Shown one piece after another: positions 25,461-34,697 of a stretch of 64,000 bases of DNA. How positions within the stretch are numbered: the first letter of the stretch is position 1; every line of letters starts with the position of its first letter. The notes under the pieces were generated by a model, which was not told the DNA's origin, did not search any database, and worked only from the letters and a program-made list of their open reading frames with translations. This stretch comes from Aeromicrobium marinum DSM 15272. GTDB taxonomy: Bacteria; Actinomycetota; Actinomycetes; Propionibacteriales; Nocardioidaceae. A program made the translations under genes and the position numbers. Where the stretch lies: positions 2,665,241-2,729,240 of the forward strand of contig NZ_CM001024.1 of assembly GCF_000160775.2 (NCBI RefSeq), in the 5' to 3' direction.

Positions 25461-26909
25461 TCAGCTCCGCGCGGCCCACCATGCGCGGAGCGCCTCGGTG
25501 GCCTGCTCCTCGCCGAGCGGTCCGCGGTCCATGCGCAGGTCGAGCAGGAACTGGTACGCCGCACCGACCTCGCGACCGGGCGGCACCCCGAGCACCTCCA
25601 TGATCTGGTTGCCGTCGAGGTCCGGCCGGATCGCTCCCAGCTCCTCGGCCTCGGCCAGCACCGCGATCCGCTCCTCCAGCTCGTCGTAGGTGCGCTGCAG
25701 ACGGGCGGCCTTGCGGGCGTTGCGCGTGGTGCAGTCGGCGCGGGTCAGGATGTGCAGGCGCTCCAGCTGGTCGCCGGCGTCCCTCACGTACCGGCGCACG
25801 GCGGCATCGGTCCACTCGCCGGATCCGTAGCCGTGGAACCGCAGGTGCAGCTCGACCAGCCGGCAGACCGCGTCGGTGACGTCGTTGCTGTAGCGCAGGG
25901 CCTTCATCCGCTTGCGGGTCAGCTTCGCCCCCACGACGTCGTGGTGGTGGAAGGTGACGGTGCCCCCCGGCTGGAAGCGGCGCGTGCGCGGCTTGCCGAT
26001 GTCGTGCAGCAGGGCCGCCAACCTGATCACCAGGTCGGGACGGGGCGGGCCGTCGCCGGACTCGAGGCGACCCTCGAGGGCGATCGCCTGCTCCAGCACG
26101 ATCAGCGAGTGCTCGTAGACGTCCTTGTGCCGGTGGTGCTCGTCGCGCTCGAGCCGCAGGGCCGGCAGCTCGGGCAGCATCCGGTCGGCCAGACCGGACT
26201 CCACCAGCAGGCGCAGGCCCGCCACCGGGTCGGCCCCGCACACCAGCTTGTCCAGCTCGTCACGGATCCGCTCGGCCGAGACGATCGCGAGCCGGTCGGC
26301 CATCGCGGTCATGGCCGCGACCACCTCCGGCGCTGCCGTGAAGCCGAGCTGCGCGACGAACCGTGCGGCCCTCATCATCCGCAGCGGGTCGTCGTCGAAG
26401 GACTGCTGGGCGGTCACCGGGGTGCGCAGCACACGGTCAGCGAGGTCCGCCAGTCCGCCGAACTCGTCGACGAACTCCCCGCCGGGCAGCCGCACGGCCA
26501 TCGCGTTGACCGCGAAGTCACGGCGCGACAGGTCACCGGAGAGCGTCCGGCCGAACGCCACGGCCGGCTTGCGCGACCCCGCCTCGTAGGCATCGGTGCG
26601 GTACGTCGTAATCTCCAGCTGGTCATCGCCCTTGCGCAGGGCGATGGTGCCGAACTCCCGCCCGACGTCCCACAGCGCGTCGGCCCAGCCGGCCACGACC
26701 TGCTCGACCTGGTCCGGGGTGGCCGAGGTGGTGAAGTCCCAGTCGTTGCCGGTCCGGCCGAGCAGCGCGTCCCGCACGGGGCCACCGACCAGCGCGATCT
26801 CATGGCCTGCCGCGGCGAACAGCTCGCCGACCCGGGCGAGCACCGGCACGTCGGCGAGCAGGGCGTCGACGCGACCCTGCTGCTCGGGGGTGGGAACGGT
26901 GGTGGACAC
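25461..26909 (-). CDS. cca: CCA-adding tRNA nucleotidyltransferase
   Basis: This 482-residue enzyme adds or repairs the 3' CCA of tRNAs from CTP and ATP without a template. The class II head domain is clear: IALVGGPVRDALLGRTGNDW with the catalytic DxD (DWD) near residues 56-58, then SRRDFAVNAMAV and DDPLRMMRAARFVAQLGF. An HD domain (LLHDIGKPRTRRF, HHHDVVGA) follows, as in PcnA (Rv3907c). The start is GTG at 26909. TAGACT lies eight bases upstream, so the message may be nearly leaderless. The gene is divergent from DUF6049, as in mycobacteria, but the NUDIX gene that often lies between is absent. Confidence 0.94.
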   Translation of the reverse strand: MSTTVPTPEQQGRVDALLADVPVLARVGELFAAAGHEIALVGGPVRDALLGRTGNDWDFTTSATPDQVEQVVAGWADALWDVGREFGTIALRKGDDQLEITTYRTDAYEAGSRKPAVAFGRTLSGDLSRRDFAVNAMAVRLPGGEFVDEFGGLADLADRVLRTPVTAQQSFDDDPLRMMRAARFVAQLGFTAAPEVVAAMTAMADRLAIVSAERIRDELDKLVCGADPVAGLRLLVESGLADRMLPELPALRLERDEHHRHKDVYEHSLIVLEQAIALEGRLESGDGPPRPDLVIRLAALLHDIGKPRTRRFQPGGTVTFHHHDVVGAKLTRKRMKALRYSNDVTDAVCRLVELHLRFHGYGSGEWTDAAVRRYVRDAGDQLERLHILTRADCTTRNARKAARLQRTYDELEERIAVLAEAEELGAIRPDLDGNQIMEVLGVPPGREVGAAYQFLLDLRMDRGPLGEEQATEALRAWWAARS

Positions 26910-26952
26910 GAGGTGGCAGTCTACGGTCCCCGGTCGGTCGTGGTCCGGCGAC

Positions 26953-26958
26953 TAGCAT
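26953..26958 (+). promoter_or_regulatory. -10 hexamer for a leaderless DUF6049 transcript
   Basis: TAGCAT is followed by six bases and the GTG at 26965. There is no ribosome binding site between them. Confidence 0.4.
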
Positions 26959-26964
26959 GGACCG

Positions 26965-29043
26965 GTGACCCGCACCAGCCGCACGACCCGTCGCGCGGGA
27001 GCGGCGGCAGCCGTGGCGTCGATGGTGGTGGGACTGCTGGTGGTGCTGCTGTCGCCCGCGGGGACGGCGGCGGCCGCCGAGACCGACGACCCGTCGCTGT
27101 CGGTCACCATCACCGCCCTGACCCCGGCCGCCCTCGTGGTGGGTGAACCGGTGACCCTCAGCGGCAGCGTCACCAACGACAACGACTTCACCTGGTCCAA
27201 CCTGCAGGCCTACCTCGTCATCCCGCGGTCACCGTTCACGACCCGCGCCCAGATCACGCAGGCCATCGCCGGCGGGCGCAGCTACACCGGCGAACGGGTG
27301 GTGGCCCTGGAGTCGATCGACGACCTGGGTGACCTGTCGCCCGGGGCCAGCCGGTCGTTCTCGGTCACCGTGCCGTGGGAAGAGCTCGAGGTCACCGGCG
27401 CCGAGGGGGTCTACCCGGTCGGCATCCAGCTGCTCGGCACCCGTCCCAACGGCGAACGCTCCAACGTCGCCGTCGCGCGGGCGACCACGTTCGTGCCGCT
27501 CGTCGCCGACACCCGCCCGGTGGTGCCCGCCGGCGTGCTGTGGCCCTTCGTCATGCCGATCGCCCGCGGTGAGACCGGTCGCTGGGTCGATCCCGACACC
27601 CTGGTCGACGCCGTGGCGCCCGGTGGGCGGTTGCGGAACCTGGTCGACCTGGTCGCGTCGACCCCCGTGGCGTCGGGGACCGTCCTCATCGATCCCGCCC
27701 TGCTCGACGGGCTCGCCGACCTCGCCGAGAACCGTGGCGTGGCCGAGGCCGACCGGCTGTCCGACCTCGAGACCACGCAGGTCCGGGCCTTCCTCACCGA
27801 CCTGACTTCGGTGGGCCGGCGGGGCAGCACCTGGATCGCCGGCTACGGGCTGCCCGACCAGCTGGCCCTGAGTCGCCAGCCCGGCATCGGCTCCCAGCTC
27901 CAGGCCGCCGTGACCACGGCGACGGAGTCGGCCACCCAGGCCGCCGGCATCCCCGGTCGGCGGGCCACGTGGATCGCGGCCGCCGGGCTCGACGAGGACA
28001 CCCTCGTGAAGGTCCGCCGGTCCGGCGACCAGCCGGTCGTGGTCGCATCGTCGGAGCTGGCCGACTGGGACCGACGGGACGGGTCGGTCGTCAGCTACCC
28101 CACCGACGCCGGACCCGTCCCCTTGCTGGTCACCGACGACCTGGCCGAGGGCGTGCCCGGGTCCGAGTCGGTCGTGACGGTGCGACAGCGCCTCCTCGCC
28201 GAGGCGGCCCTCGCCAGCTTCCAGCAGGCGATCGACCCCGACTCCCGGGCGGACGCCGTCACGGTCGTGCCACCGACCTGGGACCCCGGACCGGACTGGC
28301 AGAGCGCGGGTTTCGCCGCGGCGTGGACCTCACCGTGGGTCGCCCAGGTGACCCTGGACGACCTGCTCCTGCGCGATGTCGAGGCGTACACCGGGCGCCT
28401 CGCCGACCGTGATTCCGCCCCGCTCCCCAGGCGGGTGCTCACGGCAGCGGCCGAGCTCCAGGCCGCCGGGGCCTCGCTGGAGGCCGTCACGGTCGAGGGC
28501 GGCCGCAGCGGCGCCGTCGCCCGTCTCGTGGCCGGCATCGTCGGACTGCGGTGGCGCGACGACGTCGACGCGGCCGTGGCCATCGCCCGTTCCGAGCGCA
28601 ACCTCGTGGCCGAGCAGCTCGCGGCCATCACGATCGAGGGTCCGCCGTCCTTCCTGCTGTCCGGCACGGTCGGCCAGATCCCGCTGACCATCAGCAACGA
28701 CACGACCCGCACCATCCGGGTCGGGGTGCGGATCGGATCGAGCAACCCCGACCTGACCGTGCCCGACGTCGAGCCGGTCGACATCGCCGCCGGGGCCCGG
28801 ACCACCATCGACGTCACCGTCGACGTCGGTGACCGCAGCACCTCGACGTTGAGCGCCCGGCTCGTGTCGGACGAGGGCGCCCCCATCGGCGAGGCCGCCG
28901 AGTTCAACGTCCGCTCCAGCAACGTCGGCACCGTCCTGTGGGTCGCGATGGCCGCAGCCGGGCTGCTCGTCCTGGTCGCGCTGCTGCGCCGGTTCCGGCA
29001 CGGCCGGCGCCTGCCCAGCGCGACCGAGGAGCCCGCCGCGTGA
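26965..29043 (+). CDS. DUF6049-family secreted, membrane-anchored protein (Rv3909-like)
   Basis: This 692-residue protein has an N-terminal signal (VASMVVGLLVVLLSPAGTAA, cleaved near AAA), a large extracytoplasmic part, and a C-terminal TM helix (VLWVAMAAAGLLVLVALL) followed by basic residues. Beta-rich stretches such as LSVTITALTPAALVVGEPVT and IPLTISNDTTRTIRVGVRIG resemble Ig-like repeats. It occupies the position of Rv3909 before murJ in actinobacterial genomes; a role in cell-wall assembly is inferred only from this conserved place. Its GTG stop overlap with murJ (GTGA) shows translational coupling. Confidence 0.85.
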   Translation: MTRTSRTTRRAGAAAAVASMVVGLLVVLLSPAGTAAAAETDDPSLSVTITALTPAALVVGEPVTLSGSVTNDNDFTWSNLQAYLVIPRSPFTTRAQITQAIAGGRSYTGERVVALESIDDLGDLSPGASRSFSVTVPWEELEVTGAEGVYPVGIQLLGTRPNGERSNVAVARATTFVPLVADTRPVVPAGVLWPFVMPIARGETGRWVDPDTLVDAVAPGGRLRNLVDLVASTPVASGTVLIDPALLDGLADLAENRGVAEADRLSDLETTQVRAFLTDLTSVGRRGSTWIAGYGLPDQLALSRQPGIGSQLQAAVTTATESATQAAGIPGRRATWIAAAGLDEDTLVKVRRSGDQPVVVASSELADWDRRDGSVVSYPTDAGPVPLLVTDDLAEGVPGSESVVTVRQRLLAEAALASFQQAIDPDSRADAVTVVPPTWDPGPDWQSAGFAAAWTSPWVAQVTLDDLLLRDVEAYTGRLADRDSAPLPRRVLTAAAELQAAGASLEAVTVEGGRSGAVARLVAGIVGLRWRDDVDAAVAIARSERNLVAEQLAAITIEGPPSFLLSGTVGQIPLTISNDTTRTIRVGVRIGSSNPDLTVPDVEPVDIAAGARTTIDVTVDVGDRSTSTLSARLVSDEGAPIGEAAEFNVRSSNVGTVLWVAMAAAGLLVLVALLRRFRHGRRLPSATEEPAA

Positions 29044-30677
29044 GCGAGCCGTCCGACGACCTCGCCCGGGCCAGCGCCTGGATGGCGCTCGGCACGATCG
29101 TCTCCCGCCTCACCGGGTTCGCCCGGATGCTGCTGCTCGTCTGGGCCATCGGCACGAGCCTGGACGCCGACCTGTTCGACAGCGCGAACTCGCTGCCCAA
29201 CGCCATGTACATCCTGGTGGCCGGCGGCATCTTCAACGTCGTGCTCGTCCCGCAGCTGGTCCGGTCGATGCGACAGGACGAGGACGGCGGCGACGCGTAC
29301 GCCCAGCGGATCATCACCCTGGGTCTCGTGGTGCTGATGGCCGCCACGGTCCTCCTGCTGATCGCCGTGCCGGCCCTGCTGCGCCTGGTGTTCGACGGCC
29401 TGCTGTTCACCGACCAGTTCACCGACCAGCGGGAGTCGGCCACCCTGCTGATGTACCTGTGCCTGCCGCAGGTGTTCTTCTACGGCGCCTTCGTGCTGGT
29501 CGGACAGGTGCTGAACGCCCGCCGCCGGTTCGGACCGATGATGTGGGCGCCCATCGTCAACAACGTCGTGGCCGCGGCGGCCCTGATCGCCTACGTGGTC
29601 GCCTTCGGTCGCGGCGGCAGCGGAAGTGACGGGTTCACCACCCGGGAGGCCCTCCTGCTCGGGCTGGGGTCCACGGCGGGCATCGTCGTGCAGGCCGCGG
29701 TGCTCGTGCCGTACCTCCGGCTGGCCGGTTTCCGCTACCGGCCGCGCTTCGACTTCCGTGGTGTCGGCCTCGGTCACACCCTGCGACTCGGCACCTGGAC
29801 GCTCGGCTTCATCGTCGTCAACCAGGTGGCGTTCGTCGTGGTCAACCGGCTGGGCACCGGGGGCAACCTCGAGGGCGCCGCATCGGGCGTGCAGGGCTCC
29901 GGTTCGGCCGTCTACAGCCTCGGCTTCCTCGTCAGCCAGGTGCCGCACGGCGTCGTCACGGTCTCGCTGGCCACGGCGCTGATGCCGACACTCGCCGCGC
30001 TGGCGCATGCGGGCCGCTACGACGGCATGCGCGCCGAGATCGGCCGGACGCTACGCATCGCACTGGTCATCATCGCTCCGGTCGCCGTCGCGGTGGCCTG
30101 TCTCGGCAGCGAGGTGGGCGGAGCGATCGCCGTCGGGGCCGCCAGCGGCGACGCCGACATCATCGGGTCGACCGTCGCGGCGTTCTCGCTCGCCATGCTC
30201 GCCTTCTGCGTCCACTTCGTCATGCTGCGCGGCTTCTACGCCGACGAGGACACCCGCACGCCGTTCCTGCTGCAGGTGGTGATCGCCTCGGTCAACGTCG
30301 TGGCGGCGGTCGTCCTGACCCAGGCCGTCTCGCCGGCGCGGGTGTCGACAGCGCTGGCGCTGTCGTACGGCATCGCGTACGTGGTCGGCACGGCGCTCTC
30401 GGTCACGCTGCTCTCGCGCCGCATCGGACGCGTCCTGGACGCCGAGACGGTCCGGTTCGCCGTCCGCCTCACGGTGGCCTGCGTCCTCTCGGCGGCGGCG
30501 ATGCTGGGGGCCGTCGCCCTGGCCGGCCCCCTGGGCATCGACGGCGACGGCGCGGGCGCCGCCCTGCTGGTCGTCGGACTGGGAGGCGCCGCCGGTGCCG
30601 TGGTCTACCTGGGCGCCACGCGGCTGATGCGCGTGCAGGAGCTGCAGTACCTGTTCGACACCGTCGTGCGCCGCTGA
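29040..30677 (+). CDS. murJ: lipid II flippase MurJ
   Basis: This 545-residue polytopic protein of the MOP/MviN family flips lipid II across the membrane. About 14 hydrophobic segments are seen, beginning with ALGTIVSRLTGFARMLLLVW, then DLFDSANSLPNAMYILVAGG, QVLNARRRFGPMMWAPIVNN and GFYADEDTRTPFLLQVV. The GTG at 29040 overlaps the DUF6049 stop. In mycobacteria MurJ carries a C-terminal pseudokinase on the same chain; here the chain ends soon after the last helix and the pseudokinase is a separate gene 54 bp downstream. Confidence 0.94.
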   Translation: MSEPSDDLARASAWMALGTIVSRLTGFARMLLLVWAIGTSLDADLFDSANSLPNAMYILVAGGIFNVVLVPQLVRSMRQDEDGGDAYAQRIITLGLVVLMAATVLLLIAVPALLRLVFDGLLFTDQFTDQRESATLLMYLCLPQVFFYGAFVLVGQVLNARRRFGPMMWAPIVNNVVAAAALIAYVVAFGRGGSGSDGFTTREALLLGLGSTAGIVVQAAVLVPYLRLAGFRYRPRFDFRGVGLGHTLRLGTWTLGFIVVNQVAFVVVNRLGTGGNLEGAASGVQGSGSAVYSLGFLVSQVPHGVVTVSLATALMPTLAALAHAGRYDGMRAEIGRTLRIALVIIAPVAVAVACLGSEVGGAIAVGAASGDADIIGSTVAAFSLAMLAFCVHFVMLRGFYADEDTRTPFLLQVVIASVNVVAAVVLTQAVSPARVSTALALSYGIAYVVGTALSVTLLSRRIGRVLDAETVRFAVRLTVACVLSAAAMLGAVALAGPLGIDGDGAGAALLVVGLGGAAGAVVYLGATRLMRVQELQYLFDTVVRR

Positions 30678-30695
30678 TCCTGACCACCGGCGTCC

Positions 30696-30701
30696 TAGAC
30701 T
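30696..30701 (+). promoter_or_regulatory. -10 hexamer before the pseudokinase gene
   Basis: TAGACT lies 30 bp before the ATG at 30732, with GGTGGAGGCAGGAG between them providing a ribosome binding site. It suggests that the pseudokinase can be transcribed apart from murJ. Confidence 0.35.
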
Positions 30702-30731
30702 CAAGGGGGTGGAGGCAGGAGTGCGACAGCG

Positions 30732-32300
30732 ATGACGAAGAGACGGTCCCTGGTCTCCGGCGACATCGTCGCGCAGCGCTACCACCTGCAGGACCTGGTC
30801 ACCGAGCGCCTGGGCTCGACCACCTGGCGGGCCCACGACGCCGTGCTGTCCCGCAACGTGGGTCTGGAGCTGCTCCCCAGCGACGACCCGCGCGCCGGCC
30901 GGTTCCTCGAGGCGGCCCGCCGGTCCACCGCCGTGACCGACCCCCGCTTCCTGCGGGTGCTCGACCTGATCGAGGACGACCAGGGCCACACCCTCGTCGT
31001 GCGCGAGTGGGCGCGGGCCTTCTCGCTCGACTCGATCCTGGGGCAGTCGCCGCTGCCGAGCTGGCGAGCCGCCGCCGTGGTGACCGAGGTGGCCGAGGCC
31101 CTGGCCCACGCCCACTCCCACGGGCAGTACCACCGCCGCCTGACACCCCACCAGATCCTGCTCAAGGAGTCCGGCGCGGTACGGGTGGTCGGGCTGGGGG
31201 TGGCGACCGCCCTGGCCCCGGTCGGCAGTCCTGACTCGCCCGAGGAGCACCTGCAGCTGCAGCGCCTGGACGTGCAGGCCCTGGGCAAGGTCTTGTACGC
31301 CTGCCTCGTCAGCCGGTGGCCCGGTGGCCACGTCGACGGCCTCCGGGCCGCACCCACCGAGCACGGCCGGCTGCTGCGTCCGCGGCAGGTGCGTGCCGGG
31401 GTGGAGCGGGAGGTCGACACGATCTGCGACCGCATCCTCGGCCACCCCCCGGTGCACCACCGCACGCCGCTCACCGACGCGGCGTCGATCGCCCAGGTGC
31501 TGCGCCGCGTGCGGGAGCCGGGTGACGAGACCCTCCCCGCCGTCGGGGCGGCCTCCTCACCCGACCTGACCCGCTTCGACCCCGTGGTCGAGCCGGCCGG
31601 TCCGCCGCCGGGTCTCGAACCGCCGCGTCGCCGGCCCAAGGCCCACGAACCGGCCCCGCCCACGAGTCTGGAACGCGGCCGGGCGCGTCTGCAGCGAGCC
31701 ACCCAGGGCGACCGCGGGCTGGTGGTCCTCGGTGTGGTGGGCACCCTCCTGCTCGCCAGCATCATCGCGTACCTGGCGGGCCGGTCGTCCACCGACGAGG
31801 TTCCGGCGCCGGCGCCCGTCACCTCCGGCGTCGTCAGTCCCCTGCAGATCGCGGGGGCGACCGACTTCGACCCCGAGGGCACCGACGGTGTCGAGAACCC
31901 CGACCGGGTGCCGCTCGCGATCGACGGCGACCCCGAGACCGGGTGGACCACGTCGACCTACTTCCGACGGGCCGACCTCGGCGGCATCAAGTCCGGTGTC
32001 GGCCTGGTGCTCGACCTCGGGGGTCCGCGTGACGTGAGCTCGCTGCGTCTGCGGCTCGGTGGTGAGCCCACCAGCCTCTCGGTCCTGGCCAGCTCGCCGA
32101 CCGCCGACGGCGTGCCCACCGACGTCGCCGGGCTGCGGCAGGTCGCCACCATCGACGACGCCGGCGCCGACGTGTCGGTGGCCCTGCCCCCGGGCACCCT
32201 GACCCGGTACGTCGTGGTGTGGCTGCGGACGGTGCCCCAGATCGGCCCCGAGGAGTTCCGTGGCGAGATCCGCGAGGTGCAGGTGCTCGGTCGCGGCTGA
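30732..32300 (+). CDS. membrane pseudokinase with extracytoplasmic discoidin-like domain
   Basis: This 522-residue protein has a kinase-like N-terminal domain (residues about 10-265), a proline-rich linker, one TM helix (VVLGVVGTLLLASIIAYLAG, about 335-355), and an external domain starting DFDPEGTDGVENPDRVPLAI that resembles the galactose-binding/discoidin fold at the end of mycobacterial MviN. The kinase part lacks catalytic residues: the HRD motif reads YHRRLTPHQILL, DFG is replaced by GLG (VVGLGVATAL), and the VAIK lysine is missing (VGLELL). In mycobacteria the fused pseudokinase is phosphorylated by PknB and binds FhaA to regulate MurJ, so the same role is inferred here for a separate protein. 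Confidence 0.85.
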   Translation: MTKRRSLVSGDIVAQRYHLQDLVTERLGSTTWRAHDAVLSRNVGLELLPSDDPRAGRFLEAARRSTAVTDPRFLRVLDLIEDDQGHTLVVREWARAFSLDSILGQSPLPSWRAAAVVTEVAEALAHAHSHGQYHRRLTPHQILLKESGAVRVVGLGVATALAPVGSPDSPEEHLQLQRLDVQALGKVLYACLVSRWPGGHVDGLRAAPTEHGRLLRPRQVRAGVEREVDTICDRILGHPPVHHRTPLTDAASIAQVLRRVREPGDETLPAVGAASSPDLTRFDPVVEPAGPPPGLEPPRRRPKAHEPAPPTSLERGRARLQRATQGDRGLVVLGVVGTLLLASIIAYLAGRSSTDEVPAPAPVTSGVVSPLQIAGATDFDPEGTDGVENPDRVPLAIDGDPETGWTTSTYFRRADLGGIKSGVGLVLDLGGPRDVSSLRLRLGGEPTSLSVLASSPTADGVPTDVAGLRQVATIDDAGADVSVALPPGTLTRYVVVWLRTVPQIGPEEFRGEIREVQVLGRG

Positions 32301-32399
32301 CCGGTGTTCACCGTCTCGCCACCCGGGCGGGGAATGCTCGCCCACTAGGCTGTGTTCCACAGATGTGACCATCCAGCAGCCGCCCGTAGAGAGCAGACC

Positions 32400-33365
32400 A
32401 TGAGCGACGTCCGTAACCTCATCATCATCGGCTCCGGCCCCTCCGGCTACACCGCTGCCATCTACGCCGCGCGCGCCAACCTCGAACCCCTGGTGTTCGA
32501 GGGTTCGGTGACGGCGGGCGGCGCACTGATGACCACCACCGACGTCGAGAACTTCCCGGGGTGGCCCGACGGCATCATGGGCCCCGAGCTCATGGACAAG
32601 CTGCGGGCCCAGTCCGAGCGGTTCGGTGCCGAGCTGGTCTCCGACGACGTCACGGCGGTCGACCTGACGGGTGACATCAAGACGGTCAGCCTGGCCGACG
32701 GCACCGAGCACCGCGCCCGCGCCGTCGTGCTCGCCACCGGGTCCGGCTACCGCAAGCTGGGCATCGACGGCGAGGACCGCCTGTCGGGCCACGGCGTGTC
32801 CTGGTGCGCGACCTGCGACGGCTTCTTCTTCCGCGAGCAGCACATCCTGGTGGTCGGCGGTGGTGACTCGGCGCTGGAGGAGGCCACCTTCCTGACCCGC
32901 TTCGCCGCGAAGGTCACCATGGTGGTGCGACGCGACGAGTTCCGCGGGTCCAAGATCATGCAGGACCGCGCGCTGGCGAACCCCAAGATCGAGGTCGCCT
33001 GGAACTCCGTCGTCGAGACCATCCACGGCGAGGACAAGCTCGACGGCGTGACGCTGCGCGACACCGTCAGCGGTGCGACGCGGCGGGTCGACGCCACCGG
33101 CCTGTTCATCGCGATCGGTCACGATCCCCGCTCCGAGCTGCTCGTCGGTCAGGTCGACCTCGACGACGAGGGCTACGTGCTCGTGACCCCGGGCACCACC
33201 GCCACCAACGTCCCGGGTGTCTTCGCCGCCGGTGATCTCGTCGACCACACCTACCGACAGGCGATCACGGCAGCCGGTACCGGGTGCGCCGCAGCACTCG
33301 ACGCCGAGCGGTTCCTGGCCGACCTCGAGCAGCTGGAGGCCGCACCGGCCTCCGTCACGTCCTGA
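32400..33365 (+). CDS. trxB: thioredoxin-disulfide reductase
   Basis: This 321-residue flavoenzyme passes electrons from NADPH to thioredoxin. FAD binding is shown by [20 protein letters not shown] near the N-terminus, the redox CATC (Cys136, Cys139) by [16 protein letters not shown] binding by [12 protein letters not shown], and the C-terminal FAD motif by [16 protein letters not shown]. The ATG at 32400 follows GAGAGCAG. It is 29 bp upstream of trxA. sigM and its anti-sigma gene, which separate murJ from trxB in mycobacteria, are absent here. Confidence 0.95.
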   Translation: MSDVRNLIIIGSGPSGYTAAIYAARANLEPLVFEGSVTAGGALMTTTDVENFPGWPDGIMGPELMDKLRAQSERFGAELVSDDVTAVDLTGDIKTVSLADGTEHRARAVVLATGSGYRKLGIDGEDRLSGHGVSWCATCDGFFFREQHILVVGGGDSALEEATFLTRFAAKVTMVVRRDEFRGSKIMQDRALANPKIEVAWNSVVETIHGEDKLDGVTLRDTVSGATRRVDATGLFIAIGHDPRSELLVGQVDLDDEGYVLVTPGTTATNVPGVFAAGDLVDHTYRQAITAAGTGCAAALDAERFLADLEQLEAAPASVTS

Positions 33366-33394
33366 CCACCCACCCCTCGTACCAAGGAGTCACC

Positions 33395-33718
33395 ATGGCC
33401 ACCATCGAATCCGTCACCGACGCCGACTTCCAGAGCAAGGTCCTCGACGCCGAGGGCCCCGTGCTGGTCGACTTCTGGGCCAGCTGGTGCGGCCCGTGCC
33501 GTCAGCTCGCGCCGATCCTCGAGGAGATCGCCGCCGAGAAGGAGGGCTCGCTGACCATCGTGAAGATGGACGCCGACGCCAACCCGGTCACGCCCGCGCA
33601 GTACCGGGTCACCGGCCTGCCGACGATCAACCTCTACGTGGGCGGTGAGGTCGTGAAGTCCATCGTAGGAGTCCGGCCGAAGTCCGCGATCCTCGGAGAG
33701 CTGTCCGAGTTCGCCTGA
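33395..33718 (+). CDS. trxA: thioredoxin
   Basis: This 107-residue classical thioredoxin has the active site WCGPC (Cys32, Cys35) in VDFWASWCGPCRQLAPILEE and the cis-proline in TGLPTINLYVGGE. The ATG at 33395 is preceded by AAGGAGTCACC. It follows trxB closely and ends at a strong hairpin terminator. A general cytoplasmic disulfide reductant function is expected. Confidence 0.96.
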   Translation: MATIESVTDADFQSKVLDAEGPVLVDFWASWCGPCRQLAPILEEIAAEKEGSLTIVKMDADANPVTPAQYRVTGLPTINLYVGGEVVKSIVGVRPKSAILGELSEFA

Positions 33719-33728
33719 CCCTTCATCA

Positions 33729-33766
33729 ACAAATCCCCTTGTCGATAAATCGACAAGGGGATTTGT
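33729..33766. terminator. trxA/parB bidirectional terminator
   Basis: A perfect 18-bp stem, ACAAATCCCCTTGTCGAT and its complement, with a two-base centre lies between the convergent trxA and parB genes. Runs of A and T flank the GC core, which suits an intrinsic terminator in both directions. It is AT-rich for this genome. Confidence 0.85.
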
Positions 33767-33785
33767 CGTCCCCGGACGGCAGGCC

Positions 33786-34697
33786 TCAGCCCGCGGGGCT
33801 CTCCTGCGGTGGATCCATCAGGTGCACGATCCGCTCCAGGTCGTCCAACGTCGCGAACTCCACCGTGACCTTGCCCTTGGAGCGCCCGAGGTCGACCTTG
33901 ACGCGGGTGTCGTAGCGCTCCGACAGCCGCGCTGCGAGGTCGGCCAGACGGGGCGCCGAGATGGTCGGGGAGGAGCGGGTGGCCTGGCGGCGGGGGGTGT
34001 CCGCCGGTCCGAGGGTGACGATCTCCTCCAGCGCCCTCACCGACAGACCCTCGGCCACCACCCGGGTGGCCAAGCGTTCCTGGATCTCGGGATTGGCGAC
34101 CGTCACGAGGGCCCGGGCGTGACCCGCCGAGAGCACCCCGGCAGCGACGCGGCGCTGCACCGCGGGACTGAGGCGCAGGAGCCGCAGCGTGTTGCTGATC
34201 TGCGGTCGCGACCGGCCGATGCGCTGGGCCAGCTCCTCCTGGGTGCAGCCGAAGTCGTCGAGGAGCTGCTGGTAGGCCGCGGCCTCCTCCAGGGGATTGA
34301 GCTGGGAGCGGTGGAGGTTCTCCAGCAGGGCGTCACGCAACAGGTCCTCGTCGGACGTGTCGCGCACGATCGCCCCGATGGTGGCCAGGCCCGCCTTCTG
34401 GCTGGCCCGCCACCGACGTTCGCCCATGATGAGCTCGTACCGGTCGGGGCCGGCCTCCCGGACCACGATCGGCTGCAGCAGACCGACCTCGGTGATCGAG
34501 TGCACCAGCTCGGCCATGTGGTCCTCGTCGAACACCGCACGCGGCTGACGGGGGTTGGGTGTGATGGCTCCGATCGGCAGCTCGGCGAACCGGGCCCCGT
34601 CGACCTGCTGCAGGCCGGTGTCGGCGGCCTCGGCCGGACCGGCCGGGATCAACGCCTCCAGTCCTCGACCCAGTCCTCGGGACTTGCGACCGCTCAT
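33786..34697 (-). CDS. parB: chromosome-partitioning protein ParB
   Basis: This 303-residue protein binds parS, spreads as a CTP-dependent clamp, and with ParA and SMC organises the origin region. The N-terminal [12 protein letters not shown] is typical, the CTP-binding box is GERRWRAS near residue 94, and the HTH follows ([20 protein letters not shown]). A C-terminal dimer domain ends the protein. It is the distal gene of parA-parB; its ATG overlaps the parA stop (ATGA). Two parS sites lie within 2 kb upstream. Confidence 0.95.
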   Translation of the reverse strand: MSGRKSRGLGRGLEALIPAGPAEAADTGLQQVDGARFAELPIGAITPNPRQPRAVFDEDHMAELVHSITEVGLLQPIVVREAGPDRYELIMGERRWRASQKAGLATIGAIVRDTSDEDLLRDALLENLHRSQLNPLEEAAAYQQLLDDFGCTQEELAQRIGRSRPQISNTLRLLRLSPAVQRRVAAGVLSAGHARALVTVANPEIQERLATRVVAEGLSVRALEEIVTLGPADTPRRQATRSSPTISAPRLADLAARLSERYDTRVKVDLGRSKGKVTVEFATLDDLERIVHLMDPPQESPAG

